From JBCCEV01 sp039030125 (GTDB lineage: Bacteria; Pseudomonadota; Gammaproteobacteria; Ga0077536): a stretch of 25,404 bases of DNA. The notes under the pieces were generated by a model, which worked only from the letters and a program-made list of their open reading frames with translations, made no database searches and was not told the DNA's origin. The stretch spans positions 1-25,404 of the forward strand of contig JBCCEV010000047.1 in the NCBI GenBank assembly GCA_039030125.1. Reading direction: 5' to 3'. A program made the position numbers and the translations under genes. This document shows positions 1-9,400 of the stretch, in pieces. Every line of letters begins with the position of its first letter. Within the stretch, counting starts at the first letter, position 1.

Positions 1-572
1 GCCTCGTTAAATGGCGTGAAGTCGGGACCGTTAATCGCAGCAGCAACCTTTAGCAGTTCAGGGTGACCATAGACGCGCAAACAAGCCTCGGAGAATTGCA
101 ACGAACCAAGCACCATGTAGATGGCTTTCTCCGGCGCATCTTCATCAGGTTGGGGCTCGAACATTTTTGCCGGATGGCGGCCGTTGGCAATGTCGGTACC
201 GCCAAATGGATCGGACAGCGGTTTCGCCCAAAAAATATTCGGCGCTTGAAGCCCCGCGTTGATGGCTTCTCGACCCTGTGCGTCACAGGCAGCGCCTTCG
301 GTGATTGGCGCACGCTCCAGGATCTCCGCCACATCGCGCTCAACATCTTGCAGTTCCTCGGCACGCAGCACGCCGGTGAAGACATAAAATCCGCAGCGCC
401 AATACGCCGCTACGATCTCCTCATGCAGTGTGCCATCAGCGTTAAAGCGGATCGGACCGCGATTGCCAAGGTTCATCGCGCGTTCTTCCCCTTGCGCCAG
501 GTACTCGAGCATGGCTTTGTGCTCGCGACCGAAATCCAGCTCGATTGAGTCGTCTCGTGCTGCTAGTCCCAT
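1..572 (-). CDS. Phytanoyl-CoA dioxygenase (PhyH)-like protein, N-terminal part
   Basis: Reading the minus strand from the ATG at 572-570 gives 190 codons with no stop up to the window edge, so the gene continues outside the window. The protein begins MGLAARDDSIELDF and contains AAYWRCGFYVFTGVLRAEEL at about residues 54-73. This is the usual opening of PhyH-family non-haem Fe(II)/2-oxoglutarate oxygenases: a 'dG-y/f-v-v-f-x-G-v-l' strand followed by a helix. Later segments (NIFWAKPLSDPFGGTDIANG, then a GSLQFSEACLRVYGHPELL stretch) also fit the family. The metal-binding HxD...H residues would lie further on and are not visible, so activity cannot be judged. The family hydroxylates acyl-CoAs and many small molecules; the substrate is unknown. 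It is divergent from the flavin monooxygenase gene at 721 with 148 bp between them, which suggests a shared regulatory region. The call rests on recognition of the N-terminal pattern only. Confidence 0.72.
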   Translation of the reverse strand, partial: MGLAARDDSIELDFGREHKAMLEYLAQGEERAMNLGNRGPIRFNADGTLHEEIVAAYWRCGFYVFTGVLRAEELQDVERDVAEILERAPITEGAACDAQGREAINAGLQAPNIFWAKPLSDPFGGTDIANGRHPAKMFEPQPDEDAPEKAIYMVLGSLQFSEACLRVYGHPELLKVAAAINGPDFTPFNE

Positions 573-720
573 TGCAGCCCCCCCTTTGGGATAGTTGGAT
601 TGAAAATATACACAAATATTCGCGTTGCACCACGCTGGCGCAATAAACGGCCTCCTAACCATTGATTAGAGCGCCGAAGTTCGTAAGCTAGTTGAACCGA
701 CTGCTACAGCGAGCTGCATC

Positions 721-1929
721 ATGGCCACCAACCTCAAGTCTGATTTCCATTTTGCGTCGGCTGGCACGCGCGCTGATCTTGTCAGCCGTGCGGAGGCGCT
801 GATCCCAAGCCTGCGTGAGCGGGCTCAGCAAACCCAATCCGAGCGTCATCTCTCGTTAGCGACGAAAAAGGATCTGGAAGACGCGGGCGTTGCCCGCCTC
901 CTGCAACCCGCTCGTTGGGGTGGGGTCGAAGGGCACTTATTCGGTGTCGTTGAAATCCTCTCGGCAATCGGCAGTGGTTGTGGTTCAACGGCTTGGTGCC
1001 TTGCGCAATATATCGGGCATAACTTTATGGTCGCGCAGTGGCCGCTCGCCGCTCAGGAAGCGATTTGGGGTGAAAAACCGGACAGCCTGATCGCCGGAAT
1101 TTTGATTCCGCTGCAGGGCAAGGCTAAGAAAGTCGACGGCGGTTACCGTCTTAGCGGTCGTTGGCCGTTTGTCAGCGGCGTTGGGATCTGCGATTGGTGC
1201 ATTCTCTCTGGCATGGTCGAGAACCCCAATGGTGAAGATGAAGAGCGTTACTTCTTGGCGCGTCAAGGCGATTTCGAAATTATTGACACTTGGTACGCGA
1301 TGGGTCTGAAGGGCTCCGGCAGCAACGATGTGGCAGTAGAAGATATGTTTTTCCCGGACGAGATGACCTTGCCCATCGATCATCTCAAAGGCGGCCCCAC
1401 ACCCGGTAACGCTATTAACAACGGACCCTTGTTTCAAATGCCGAGCTATATGCAGTTTGGCATCTACATTACCAGCGCGACGCTGGGTATCGCGCGCGGA
1501 ATGATTGAACATTACGAAGACTTTATTGCCGGTCACAAGGCTTTGATGTCTGGGAAGACCTCGCGGGACGAAGTGACCCAGCAGCTTAAGATTGCCGAGG
1601 CGGCGGTGTGCCTCAAATCGGCGCGCTCTTTGGCGCTTGAAACCTGTAATCAAATCATGGCGCATGTTGACGCTGGAACGCTGCCCGATCATCGCGAGCG
1701 TACCGAGTACCGGGCCCATGGCGCCTTCATCGGGCGCCTCGCTTGGCGTGCCGCCAATGTGATCTGGGACGCCGCGATGGGCCGCGGTGTCTATGAGTCT
1801 AATCCGCTCGCCGAGAGCTATCGTGATATGAGCGCTGCCAGCCGTCACTTCACGCATAACTGGGACGTTAACGGCACATCATATGGGCGTTTGCGCCTTG
1901 GATTGCCAATTGATAACCCCGCGCTGTGA
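721..1929 (+). CDS. Acyl-CoA dehydrogenase-fold flavin-dependent monooxygenase (HsaA/DszC-like)
   Basis: A 402-residue protein with the acyl-CoA dehydrogenase fold. The central segment GGYRLSGRWPFVSGVGICDW and the later MGLKGSGSNDVAVEDMFFPD match the flavin-binding beta-domain of group D flavoprotein monooxygenases (HsaA, DszC, HpaB-type oxygenase components) better than true acyl-CoA dehydrogenases. The length is close to HsaA (about 394 residues). Such enzymes hydroxylate phenolic or other ring substrates using reduced flavin from a separate reductase; no reductase is in the window. The C-terminal helical region (about residues 250-390) resembles the Acyl-CoA_dh_2 domain. The start is the only well-placed ATG, but the upstream sequence has no strong ribosome-binding site. 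It is divergent from a PhyH-like oxygenase and convergent with the gene ending at 1944. The substrate cannot be stated; steroid, aromatic or lipid degradation are possible. Confidence 0.8.
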   Translation: MATNLKSDFHFASAGTRADLVSRAEALIPSLRERAQQTQSERHLSLATKKDLEDAGVARLLQPARWGGVEGHLFGVVEILSAIGSGCGSTAWCLAQYIGHNFMVAQWPLAAQEAIWGEKPDSLIAGILIPLQGKAKKVDGGYRLSGRWPFVSGVGICDWCILSGMVENPNGEDEERYFLARQGDFEIIDTWYAMGLKGSGSNDVAVEDMFFPDEMTLPIDHLKGGPTPGNAINNGPLFQMPSYMQFGIYITSATLGIARGMIEHYEDFIAGHKALMSGKTSRDEVTQQLKIAEAAVCLKSARSLALETCNQIMAHVDAGTLPDHRERTEYRAHGAFIGRLAWRAANVIWDAAMGRGVYESNPLAESYRDMSAASRHFTHNWDVNGTSYGRLRLGLPIDNPAL

Positions 1930-1943
1930 GGTCGCGGCGGGGA

Positions 1944-2405
1944 CTAGATGATCTCGCCAAGCGTTACTTGCGGTGACACGTTGGTTGTCATCCAGCAGTT
2001 CGCATATTCGCCATCTTTGACCTTTTCAAGCGTCCAACGAAAGCCCAGCGCGCGATTGGTATTCGATTGCACAGTTACCAGAAAGACTGCCCGCTTAGTG
2101 TCCCTGCCAAGCTCTTCGACGTCGTGGCTGCGGTGGCCTAATAATCCACGATACGCAGGGCTTTTCAGCATGTCGGTGAATCTGGGCAAAGGTCCCGTGT
2201 AGCGGCGGTTTGCCGGATGGGCAAATTCCCAGGTGCGGGCGATCCCCGCGTCCGGAACGGGTTCATCGTTGTCCCGTAGCGCCACGAGTTGGCGGTCTAC
2301 AACCTCATTAGCGGCGAGACCGGCACAAGTTGTTTGCGCGAGCGAATTAGCGCACACGGTAAGGGCGATAGCAGTAAGCAGGATCCGAAAATTGAACATA
2401 GGCAT
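1944..2405 (-). CDS. Small exported protein, DUF4864-like
   Basis: I place the start at the ATG 2405-2403 because AGGTGG lies just upstream of it on the minus strand; an upstream in-frame ATG at 2444 would add 13 hydrophilic residues ahead of the signal peptide. The product is 153 residues: MPMFNFRILLTAIALTVCAN followed by SLAQ, a clear signal peptide with probable cleavage after the Ala. The mature part contains VVDRQLVALRDNDEPVPDAG, WEFAHPANRRYTGPLPRFTD and the ending NCWMTTNVSPQVTL. The pattern 'Q-x-A-L-x-x-N-D ... F-A-x-P-x-N-R ... F-x-x-M-L-x-S-x-x-Y' is what I associate with DUF4864-type proteins, so I offer that tentatively. The two cysteines of the mature form could pair. It converges on the flavin monooxygenase with only 14 bp between stops, and I see no terminator there. 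Function unknown. Confidence 0.62.
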   Translation of the reverse strand: MPMFNFRILLTAIALTVCANSLAQTTCAGLAANEVVDRQLVALRDNDEPVPDAGIARTWEFAHPANRRYTGPLPRFTDMLKSPAYRGLLGHRSHDVEELGRDTKRAVFLVTVQSNTNRALGFRWTLEKVKDGEYANCWMTTNVSPQVTLGEII

Positions 2406-2581
2406 GATGCCACCTGGGCCGTTTGTATCTCTACGTTGATGCACACGCCGTTAGATCAGAGCTTAGCTCGAATGCCCGCCTTGCAAGGGTAAGCGGCGGC
2501 GTGCAAGGCAGCAGGGCGTCGAGCTTGAGGTGCAGCGACGGGAGCTTTAGTCTCAACTCATCTTCGATTAGGGATGTTCTC

Positions 2582-2995
2582 ATGAAACACATCGCCAACG
2601 TGGGTTTGCTTGTCGCGCTCATTGTCAACGGCGCGCCGGCACTTGCCGACGACGATCAAGCGGCAGAGGTGGCGCAGCGCTTACAGCAGACCATCGCGGA
2701 GCTTGAATTGACCGACGAGCAAATCGAGCGCGTCAAACCAGTGCTGCAGGATTCGATGAACGCGCGTCGGGCCATCATGTCAAGCTACGGCCTCGATCCC
2801 GACAACCTCAAGGGCGCCGCCGGCACGCTGAAGCCGCGCCAGGCGTTGGCGATGCGCAAAGAGCTGAAATCCGCGCGTGCTGAGACCCTGACAGAACTGG
2901 AGAAAATATTGAGTGAGGAGCAGCTTGATAACTTCAAACGGATCCTGGAGGAGCGGCGCGAGGAAATGCGGGACAAAATCCGCGCAGCCCCTTAG
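2582..2995 (+). CDS. Periplasmic LTxxQ-motif (CpxP/Spy-like) protein
   Basis: A 137-residue protein starting at the ATG at 2582, preceded by AGGGA seven bases upstream; the open frame continues to 2423 but that part encodes no recognisable N-terminus. MKHIANVGLLVALIVNGAPA followed by LADDD is a signal peptide. The mature protein is almost entirely helical and charged. It contains two L[T/S]xxQ motifs, LTDEQIERVKPVL at about residues 39-51 and LSEEQLDNFKRIL in the last third, the signature of the CpxP/Spy superfamily of periplasmic stress chaperones and sensors. Whether it acts as a chaperone is inference from the family. It is divergent from the DUF4864-like gene and ends shortly before a tRNA gene on the opposite strand. 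Confidence 0.72.
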   Translation: MKHIANVGLLVALIVNGAPALADDDQAAEVAQRLQQTIAELELTDEQIERVKPVLQDSMNARRAIMSSYGLDPDNLKGAAGTLKPRQALAMRKELKSARAETLTELEKILSEEQLDNFKRILEERREEMRDKIRAAP

Positions 2996-3033
2996 TTTCA
3001 AGTTGCCGATACCGACCAAAAGCATCTGAAAAT

Positions 3034-3109
3034 TGGCTCCCCGGGACGGGCTCGAACCGCCGACCTAGTGATTAACAGTCACCCGCTCTACCAACTGAGC
3101 TACCGGGGA
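3034..3109 (-). tRNA. tRNA-Asn (anticodon GTT)
   Basis: Read on the minus strand the 76-nt sequence has a 7-bp acceptor stem (TCCCCGG with CCGGGGA), a D arm TAGCTCAGTTGGTAGAGC, anticodon loop centred on GTT (plus-strand 3074-3076), a T arm GGTTCGAGCC, discriminator G and an encoded CCA. It fits a standard bacterial tRNA-Asn with no mismatched stems noticed. It is transcribed away from uvrB, toward the LTxxQ gene. I see no strong terminator after it. Confidence 0.97.
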
Positions 3110-3230
3110 AACGAAGAGGCGCGCGATCGTACTTGAGCGTGCCATCTGGGGTCAATCATAGAGTCCATCTGCTATCGGCGTTTGGCGCCAGAACATGAGA
3201 AAATGTCGGATCGTTCTCCGAGCACCCTGA

Positions 3231-5255
3231 ATGTCCGACGAATACTACGACGAGCGCAATTTCGAGCTGGCTGCTGATTTCACGCCGGCCGGTGGCCAGC
3301 AACAGGCTATCAATGAACTTCTGGAAGGGCTGCACGCCGGGTTGTATCACCAAACTTTGTTGGGGGTAACCGGTTCCGGCAAGACCTTCACGATCGCCAA
3401 TGTCGTCCAAGATCTGCAACGACCAACGATTGTACTCGCGCCAAACAAGACGCTAGCGGCGCAGCTTTATGGCGAGATGCGCGAATTTTTTCCGCGTAAT
3501 AGCGTTGAGTACTTCGTTTCATATTACGACTACTACCAACCGGAAGCCTATGTGCCGGCATCGGATACTTATATCGAAAAAGACGCGTCGATTAACGACC
3601 ACATTGAGCAGATGCGCTTGTCGGCCACTAAATCGATCATGGAACGCCGGGACACCATCATCGTAGCAACCGTATCAGCGATTTATGGTTTAGGTGATCC
3701 GAATGAATACATGCGAATGATGTTGCATTTGCGGCGCGGTGACATCATTGACCAGCGATCGGTTTTGCGCCGCTTGACCGATCTGCAATACAAGCGCAAT
3801 GACTACGAACTCGCGCGCGGCACGTACCGAGTTCGTGGCGAAGTGATCGATATCTTTCCGGCGGAATCTGAACGCGAGGCGATCCGGGTCGAGCTGTTCG
3901 ACGACGAAGTTGAGTCGCTGGGCCATTTCGACCCATTGACCGGCGAGATGCTGCATAAAGTGCCGCGCGTGACGATTTATCCGAGTTCGCATTACGTGAC
4001 GTCGCGACAAACGTTGCTGGATGCAACGGAAACCATCAAGGTCGAGCTCAAGGATAGGCTTGAGTATCTGCGCAAGCACGACAAGCTGGTCGAAGCGCAG
4101 CGCTTGGAGCAACGCACGCGATTCGATTTGGAGATGATGACCGAGATCGGCTACTGCTCGGGGATCGAAAACTATTCTCGTCATCTCTCGGGTCGCGAAC
4201 CCGGCGCACCGCCACCGACGCTGTTTGAATACTTGCCGAAAGAAACACTATTAGTGATCGACGAGAGCCATGTGACCGTACCACAACTGGGGGGCATGTA
4301 CCGGGGCGACCGATCGCGCAAGGAAAACCTCGTCGAGTATGGGTTTCGTTTGCCCTCAGCACTCGATAACCGGCCGCTGAAATTCGAGGAGTTCGAGCAA
4401 CTGGCGCCACAAATGGTATTCGTGTCCGCGACCCCCGGTCCGTATGAAGATGATCATGCTGGGCGCGTGGTAGAGCTGGTCGTACGACCAACCGGACTGA
4501 TTGACCCAGAAGTCGATGTGCGGCCCGCGGGCACGCAGGTGGATGATTTGATCTCGGAAATTGGCGTGTGTAGCGAACGCGGTGAGCGGGTGTTGGTCAC
4601 CACGTTAACCAAACGCATGGCAGAGGACCTTACCGACTACCTTGCCGAACACGGTATTCGAGTGCGTTACCTGCACTCTGATATCGACACCGTTGAACGG
4701 GTCGAAATTCTTCGTGATCTAAGACTCGGCGAGTTCGATGTGTTGGTCGGAATCAACTTGCTGCGCGAAGGCCTCGATCTGCCCGAAGTGTCGTTGGTGG
4801 CGATTTTGGATGCCGACAAGGAGGGATTTTTACGCGCCGAGCGCTCGCTGATTCAAACGGTGGGTCGCGCTGCGCGTAACGTCAACGGCCGGGCGATCAT
4901 GTACGCCGATCACGTGACCGGGTCGATGGAACGAGCCATGTCCGAGATGGCGCGACGCCGCGAGGTGCAACTCAAATTCAACGAGGAACAGGGTATTACC
5001 CCGCAAGGGATCAATAAGGCCGTGGCTGACATTATGGAAGGTGCGCGCATTCCCGGGGCTGGGGGGCGCCGCGCGTTGCGGAACTCTGAGCGCGAGCGCG
5101 CGGTCGCAAACCAAAGCCCGGAGGCCCTGGGCAAACAAATCAAGGCGCTTGAGGAGCAGATGTACGCTTATGCGCGAGATCTGGAATTTGAGGCGGCCGC
5201 CCGCGTTCGCGACGAAATTGCTTCAATCAAAGGCCAAGCCTTCGAAACGAGCTAG
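3231..5255 (+). CDS. uvrB: UvrB, excinuclease ABC subunit B
   Basis: A 674-residue protein, the normal length (E. coli 673). UvrB verifies damage delivered by UvrA and recruits UvrC in nucleotide excision repair. Visible in order: Q motif region FTPAGGQQQAINELLEGL; Walker A GVTGSGKT at residues 45-52; the damage-probing beta-hairpin YYDYYQPEAYVPASDTYIEK; Walker B DESH at residues 344-347; helicase motifs V and VI (VGINLLREGLDLPEVSLVAI and QTVGRAARN); and the C-terminal UVR coiled-coil domain (EEQMYAYARDLEFEAAARVR) that contacts UvrC. All key residues are intact. The start is the ATG giving MSDEYYDERNFELAADFTPA. No LexA box (CTGT-N8-ACAG) is visible in the 121 bp between it and the tRNA-Asn gene, so SOS control is not supported by what I see. 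The efflux operon follows 44 bp downstream. Confidence 0.98.
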   Translation: MSDEYYDERNFELAADFTPAGGQQQAINELLEGLHAGLYHQTLLGVTGSGKTFTIANVVQDLQRPTIVLAPNKTLAAQLYGEMREFFPRNSVEYFVSYYDYYQPEAYVPASDTYIEKDASINDHIEQMRLSATKSIMERRDTIIVATVSAIYGLGDPNEYMRMMLHLRRGDIIDQRSVLRRLTDLQYKRNDYELARGTYRVRGEVIDIFPAESEREAIRVELFDDEVESLGHFDPLTGEMLHKVPRVTIYPSSHYVTSRQTLLDATETIKVELKDRLEYLRKHDKLVEAQRLEQRTRFDLEMMTEIGYCSGIENYSRHLSGREPGAPPPTLFEYLPKETLLVIDESHVTVPQLGGMYRGDRSRKENLVEYGFRLPSALDNRPLKFEEFEQLAPQMVFVSATPGPYEDDHAGRVVELVVRPTGLIDPEVDVRPAGTQVDDLISEIGVCSERGERVLVTTLTKRMAEDLTDYLAEHGIRVRYLHSDIDTVERVEILRDLRLGEFDVLVGINLLREGLDLPEVSLVAILDADKEGFLRAERSLIQTVGRAARNVNGRAIMYADHVTGSMERAMSEMARRREVQLKFNEEQGITPQGINKAVADIMEGARIPGAGGRRALRNSERERAVANQSPEALGKQIKALEEQMYAYARDLEFEAAARVRDEIASIKGQAFETS

Positions 5256-5287
5256 GGCTCGCCACCGGCTGATCCCCATCGCTAGGT

Positions 5288-5293
5288 TACAAT
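5288..5293 (+). promoter_or_regulatory. Possible -10 element TACAAT just upstream of the efflux adaptor start
   Basis: TACAAT lies seven bases before the ATG at 5300. If used, transcription would begin at about the start codon, giving a leaderless or near-leaderless mRNA. No good -35 hexamer stands 17 bp upstream, and no ribosome-binding site precedes the ATG. The element is a candidate only. Confidence 0.3.
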
Positions 5294-5299
5294 AAACAT

Positions 5300-6400
5300 A
5301 TGTTCATTCGCTTCATTTTGATGCTCGTAGTCGTCGCCACCGTCGGCACTGGTGTCTATTGGCTCTACGAGCGTAATTCGCCGGACTCGAGCGCCGGCCA
5401 GGCTTTCCCGCCGGCGGCAGTCTCGGTGACCCGCGTCGAATCTGGGGTTTGGCGACAATCAATGTTCGCCGTGGGATCTTTAACCGCTGAGCACGGCGTC
5501 GATATTCAGGCGCCGCTCCCAGGTTCAGTAGTGGCCATACACTTTGAGTCTGGCCAAATGGTGGAAAAGTGGGACGTGTTGATCTCTCAGGACATCGGTA
5601 TCAATGAGGCTGAGCTCGACGGCTTGAAGGCCACTCGCGAGCTACGCAAACTGCAATTCGAGCGCGCCGAGCGCTTGCTTAAGGAAAAGCAAATTTCCCA
5701 GGCTGATTACGATATCGCCCGGGCATCGTTAGATGAAGCGGAAGCCGAGGTGCAGGCGAAGCATGCGTTTATTGTGCGAAAAACGGTTTACGCGCCATTT
5801 ACCGGACAGCTCGGGATCCGGCAGGTGAATCTTGGTGAATATTTGGAGGCCGGCGACCCGCTGGTTAATTTGCAGGTCCTAGACCCGATACATGTTGACT
5901 ACGCGCTCCCAGAGCAGATGCTGCCCCGCGTATTCAACGGGCAGTCAGTCGAAGTGCGGGTGCCCGCGTTTCCGGACGACATCTTTGAAGGTGCAATTTC
6001 CGCGTTCGAACCAAGCATTGATGCCGCCACTCGAAACATTCGTATCCGCGCGACATTAGCGAACCCTGAACATCGATTACGACCCGGAATGTTCGCCGAG
6101 GTCATCACCATCGAGCCGCGCTCGAAGCCGGTGCTCACCCTGCCCGAGACCGCAGTGACATACACGCCCTACGGCAATTCGGTTTTCATTATTGATAGCA
6201 GCGGCGACGCGCCAGTTGCCCAGCGCCGCCAAGTGCAGACCGGTAAGATTCAAGATGGCTTGGTTGAGATCGTCGAGGGCCTTAGCGAAGGCGATGAGGT
6301 CGTGGTCCTAGGTCAGAATAAACTGCGCAATGGCATGGCGGTGCAAGTCGTGCCCGATCCATCTCTTGCGCAGGAAGGCGAGGCGGAACCGACCTCGTGA
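5300..6400 (+). CDS. RND efflux pump periplasmic adaptor (membrane fusion protein)
   Basis: A 366-residue AcrA/MexA-type adaptor. One N-terminal hydrophobic segment (residues about 3-23, FIRFILMLVVVATVGTGVYW) without a lipobox cysteine indicates a membrane-anchored or exported protein. Next come the lipoyl-like half motif (IQAPLPGSVVAIHFESGQMV), a short coiled-coil hairpin (about 110-150, rich in E/K/R heptads), the second lipoyl half (VYAPFTGQLGIRQVNLGEYL), the beta-barrel (IHVDYALPEQMLPRVFNGQS and RNIRIRATLANPEHRLRPGM) and the membrane-proximal domain. It would bridge the inner-membrane RND pump to an outer-membrane channel. It overlaps the permease gene by 4 bp (GTGA), so the two are translationally coupled. 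No outer-membrane factor gene lies nearby; a TolC-type channel encoded elsewhere is presumably shared. Substrate unknown. Confidence 0.93.
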   Translation: MFIRFILMLVVVATVGTGVYWLYERNSPDSSAGQAFPPAAVSVTRVESGVWRQSMFAVGSLTAEHGVDIQAPLPGSVVAIHFESGQMVEKWDVLISQDIGINEAELDGLKATRELRKLQFERAERLLKEKQISQADYDIARASLDEAEAEVQAKHAFIVRKTVYAPFTGQLGIRQVNLGEYLEAGDPLVNLQVLDPIHVDYALPEQMLPRVFNGQSVEVRVPAFPDDIFEGAISAFEPSIDAATRNIRIRATLANPEHRLRPGMFAEVITIEPRSKPVLTLPETAVTYTPYGNSVFIIDSSGDAPVAQRRQVQTGKIQDGLVEIVEGLSEGDEVVVLGQNKLRNGMAVQVVPDPSLAQEGEAEPTS

Positions 6401-9400
6401 ACTTCACGGAAATATTTATAAGGCGGCCAGTACTCGCGAGCGTCGTGAGTTTGCTGATTGTTGTACTTGGCTTGCGGGCGATCTCAATTTTGGAGGTTCG
6501 CCAATACCCTGAAACCGAGAACACCTTGGTAACCGTGCGCACCACTTACCCTGGCGCGAGCAGCGAGTTGGTCAAAGGGTTTATTACGACCCCATTGCAG
6601 CAAGCGATAGCCGAGGCGTCGGGCATCGACTACATGAAATCCTCCTCGCGCGCCGGTGTCTCCACGATTGAGATTTTCATGGAACTCAACTACGACGCCA
6701 ATGATGCGGTGTCTGAGATCCAAGCAAAGGTCGCCAGCCGCCGCGATGTGCTTCCCGATGAGGCTGATGACCCGGTCATTGAATCGCGGACAGGGAACGC
6801 GCGCTCCCTCATTTATCTTGCGTTTCATAGTGAGACGATGTCGCCGCAAGAAATCACCGACTATTTGATTCGCGTTGTACAGCCACAGTTGCAGTCTATA
6901 CCCGGTGTTGCCAAGGCCGGCTTATTCGGCCACAAAACGTATGCGATGCGGATCTGGCTTGATCCCCGACGCATGGCGGCTCTGAACGTAACCGCGGCTG
7001 ATGTGCGCCAGATGCTGCTGGCCAACAACTATCTATCCGGTGCTGGTGAGACCAAAGGCGAGTACGTTGCCGTTGATCTAGAGGCCACAACCGATATTTC
7101 CAATGTCGAGCAATTCAAGGAGCTCGTGGTGCGCGAGGACGATGGGATCATCGTCCGGCTGAAGGACGTAGCGCGCTTGGAGCTTGGTGCTGAGGATTAC
7201 GAATCGAGCGCTTGGTATAACGGCAATACTGCAATGTTTATTGGCGTTAACCCAACGCCAGGCTCGAATCCTTTAACGGTCGCCAATCTGGTTCACGAAG
7301 AGCTGCCCAAGATTCAGCAGCAGATGCCAAGCGGCCTCAGTGTTTTTATCCCCTACGACGCCAGCGAATACATTCGCGAATCGATCAAGGAAGTATTCAA
7401 AACCCTGGCCGAGGCCGGCCTGATTGTACTTGGCGTGATCCTTCTGTCCCTGGGCTCGATCCGGGCCGCCTTGATCCCGGCCGTGGCGCTCCCGCTGTCA
7501 TTGGTCGGCGGCGCCTTTTTGATGTTGCTGATGGGGTTCTCCATCAACCTGCTGACGCTCTTGGCGCTGGTACTTTCAATTGGATTGGTGGTCGATGACG
7601 CGATAGTGATCGCCGAGAACATCCACCGACACATTGAAAAAGGGCGCCCGCGTTTGGAAGCGGCGCTAGTGGGGGCCAGACAACTGCAGCTACCGATCAT
7701 CGCGATGACGACTACCTTGATCGCCGTCTACGCACCAATCGGGTTTATGGGTGGCTTGGTTGGAACGCTTTTCACCGAATTCGCGTTTGCTTTAGCAGGT
7801 GCGGTATTGGTTTCGGGAGTCGTCGCTTTAACGCTCTCGCCGATGCTTTGCTCGAAAGTCTTTAAAGAAGGAGAGCCCGGGCGCCTCGAGCGATTGGTGG
7901 GCCACTTTTTTGAGCGCTTGAGCGATTTATATCTCGTGGTTTTGCGCAAGTGTTTGGATTTCTACCAGGTCCTCATTGTGTTCGGGCTTGCCGTGCTTGT
8001 CGCGATTTATTTTTTATTCTTGATGATCCCGTCGGAGCTGGCGCCGGTGGAGGATCAGAGCTTTATTTACTTTCAGGCACGAGCGCCGCAAACCGCGACC
8101 GTCGAGTATGACCAGGAGCATGCTCGGGGGATGATTAAAATTCTCGAGACAATCCCCGAGTATGAACGGAGTTTCGCGATTCTCGGTTTTCGCAACGCGC
8201 GCAATATTGTGTTTGGGGGCTTTCGCATTTTCCCCACCGATCAACGCGAACGGGCGCAATGGGACGTTCAACAGGAAGCACAGGGTAAGTTGTTTGGGGT
8301 CCCCGGATTTCAGGTCACGACGTTCCCGCGCGATACGTTGCCCAAACCGGGGCGCGGGTTACCGATTGAGATAGTGCTTATTTCGCCGCTGGATTTTGAC
8401 GAGCTCGATGTCGTGGCAGATGAGATGCTGGAGGTGGCCTCGTCGAGCGGTCATTTCGCGTTCATTCGAAAATCGGTTGAGTTCAGTCGCCCCAAGGACA
8501 CTATCAATATCGACCGGGACCGCGCCGGGGCGCTCGGGATCCGCATGCAGGAATTGGGGCGCGACCTTTCAACTTTGCTAGGCGGCAATCACGTGAACTG
8601 GTTTAACCTCGAAGGGCGCAGCTACAAAGTGATCCCTCAGGTTGAGCGCCGCTATCGCGAGAATAACCAAATGCTTGAGGAGTACTACGTGCGCACGAGT
8701 AGCGGTGCGCTGGTGCCACTATCGACGGTGGTTAGCTTTGAGCGCACAGTGGAGCCGAGCGAGCGGGTCCAGTTCCAACAGCTTAATGCCGTCATCCTCG
8801 AAGGCGTGCCGGCGCCCACGAGCACCGAGGGTGATGCGATTGCGTTCATGGAGGAAACCGCGATGCAGTTGCTGCCGCGTGGTTTCACCGTTGATTACGC
8901 AGGCAAGACCCGCCAATTCAAGCAACAAAGTAATGCTTTGGTTGCGACGTTTTTCATCGCCTTGGTGATCATTTATCTGGTGCTCGCCGCACAGTTCGAG
9001 AGCTGGCGGGATCCGGTGATCATTCTCATGTCCGTGCCAATGTCGATCGCAGGTGCCCTGGTGTTCCTGGCGCTTGGCTTCGCGACCTCCAATATTTATA
9101 CCCAAGTGGGCTTGATTACCCTGATTGGTTTGATCACCAAAAACGGGATTTTAATTGTCGAGTTCGCCAACCAGTGCCAGATCGTCAGGGGCTTGACTAA
9201 GCGCGAGGCGGTGGAGGAGGCCGCGCGGATCAGGTTGCGCCCCATACTGATGACCACCGTCGCCATGATCGTTGCGATGATCCCGCTGCTCACCGCTGTT
9301 GGTCCAGGGGCGGTCAGTCGGTTTCATATTGGTTTGGTGATCGCGACCGGCCTTGGGATCGGTACCCTTTTCACGCTCGTCATTGTTCCCGCTTTTTATC

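Noticed and set aside
50..548. Open frames on both strands over the left edge
   Set aside because: They are out of frame with the uninterrupted PhyH-like reading frame (1-572, minus), which alone gives a recognisable protein.
985..1857. A 290-codon frame on the minus strand
   Set aside because: It lies wholly inside the flavin monooxygenase gene in the opposite direction; its translation resembles no family I know.
3110..3230. LexA box upstream of uvrB
   Set aside because: No sequence close to CTGT-N8-ACAG was found in the gap.
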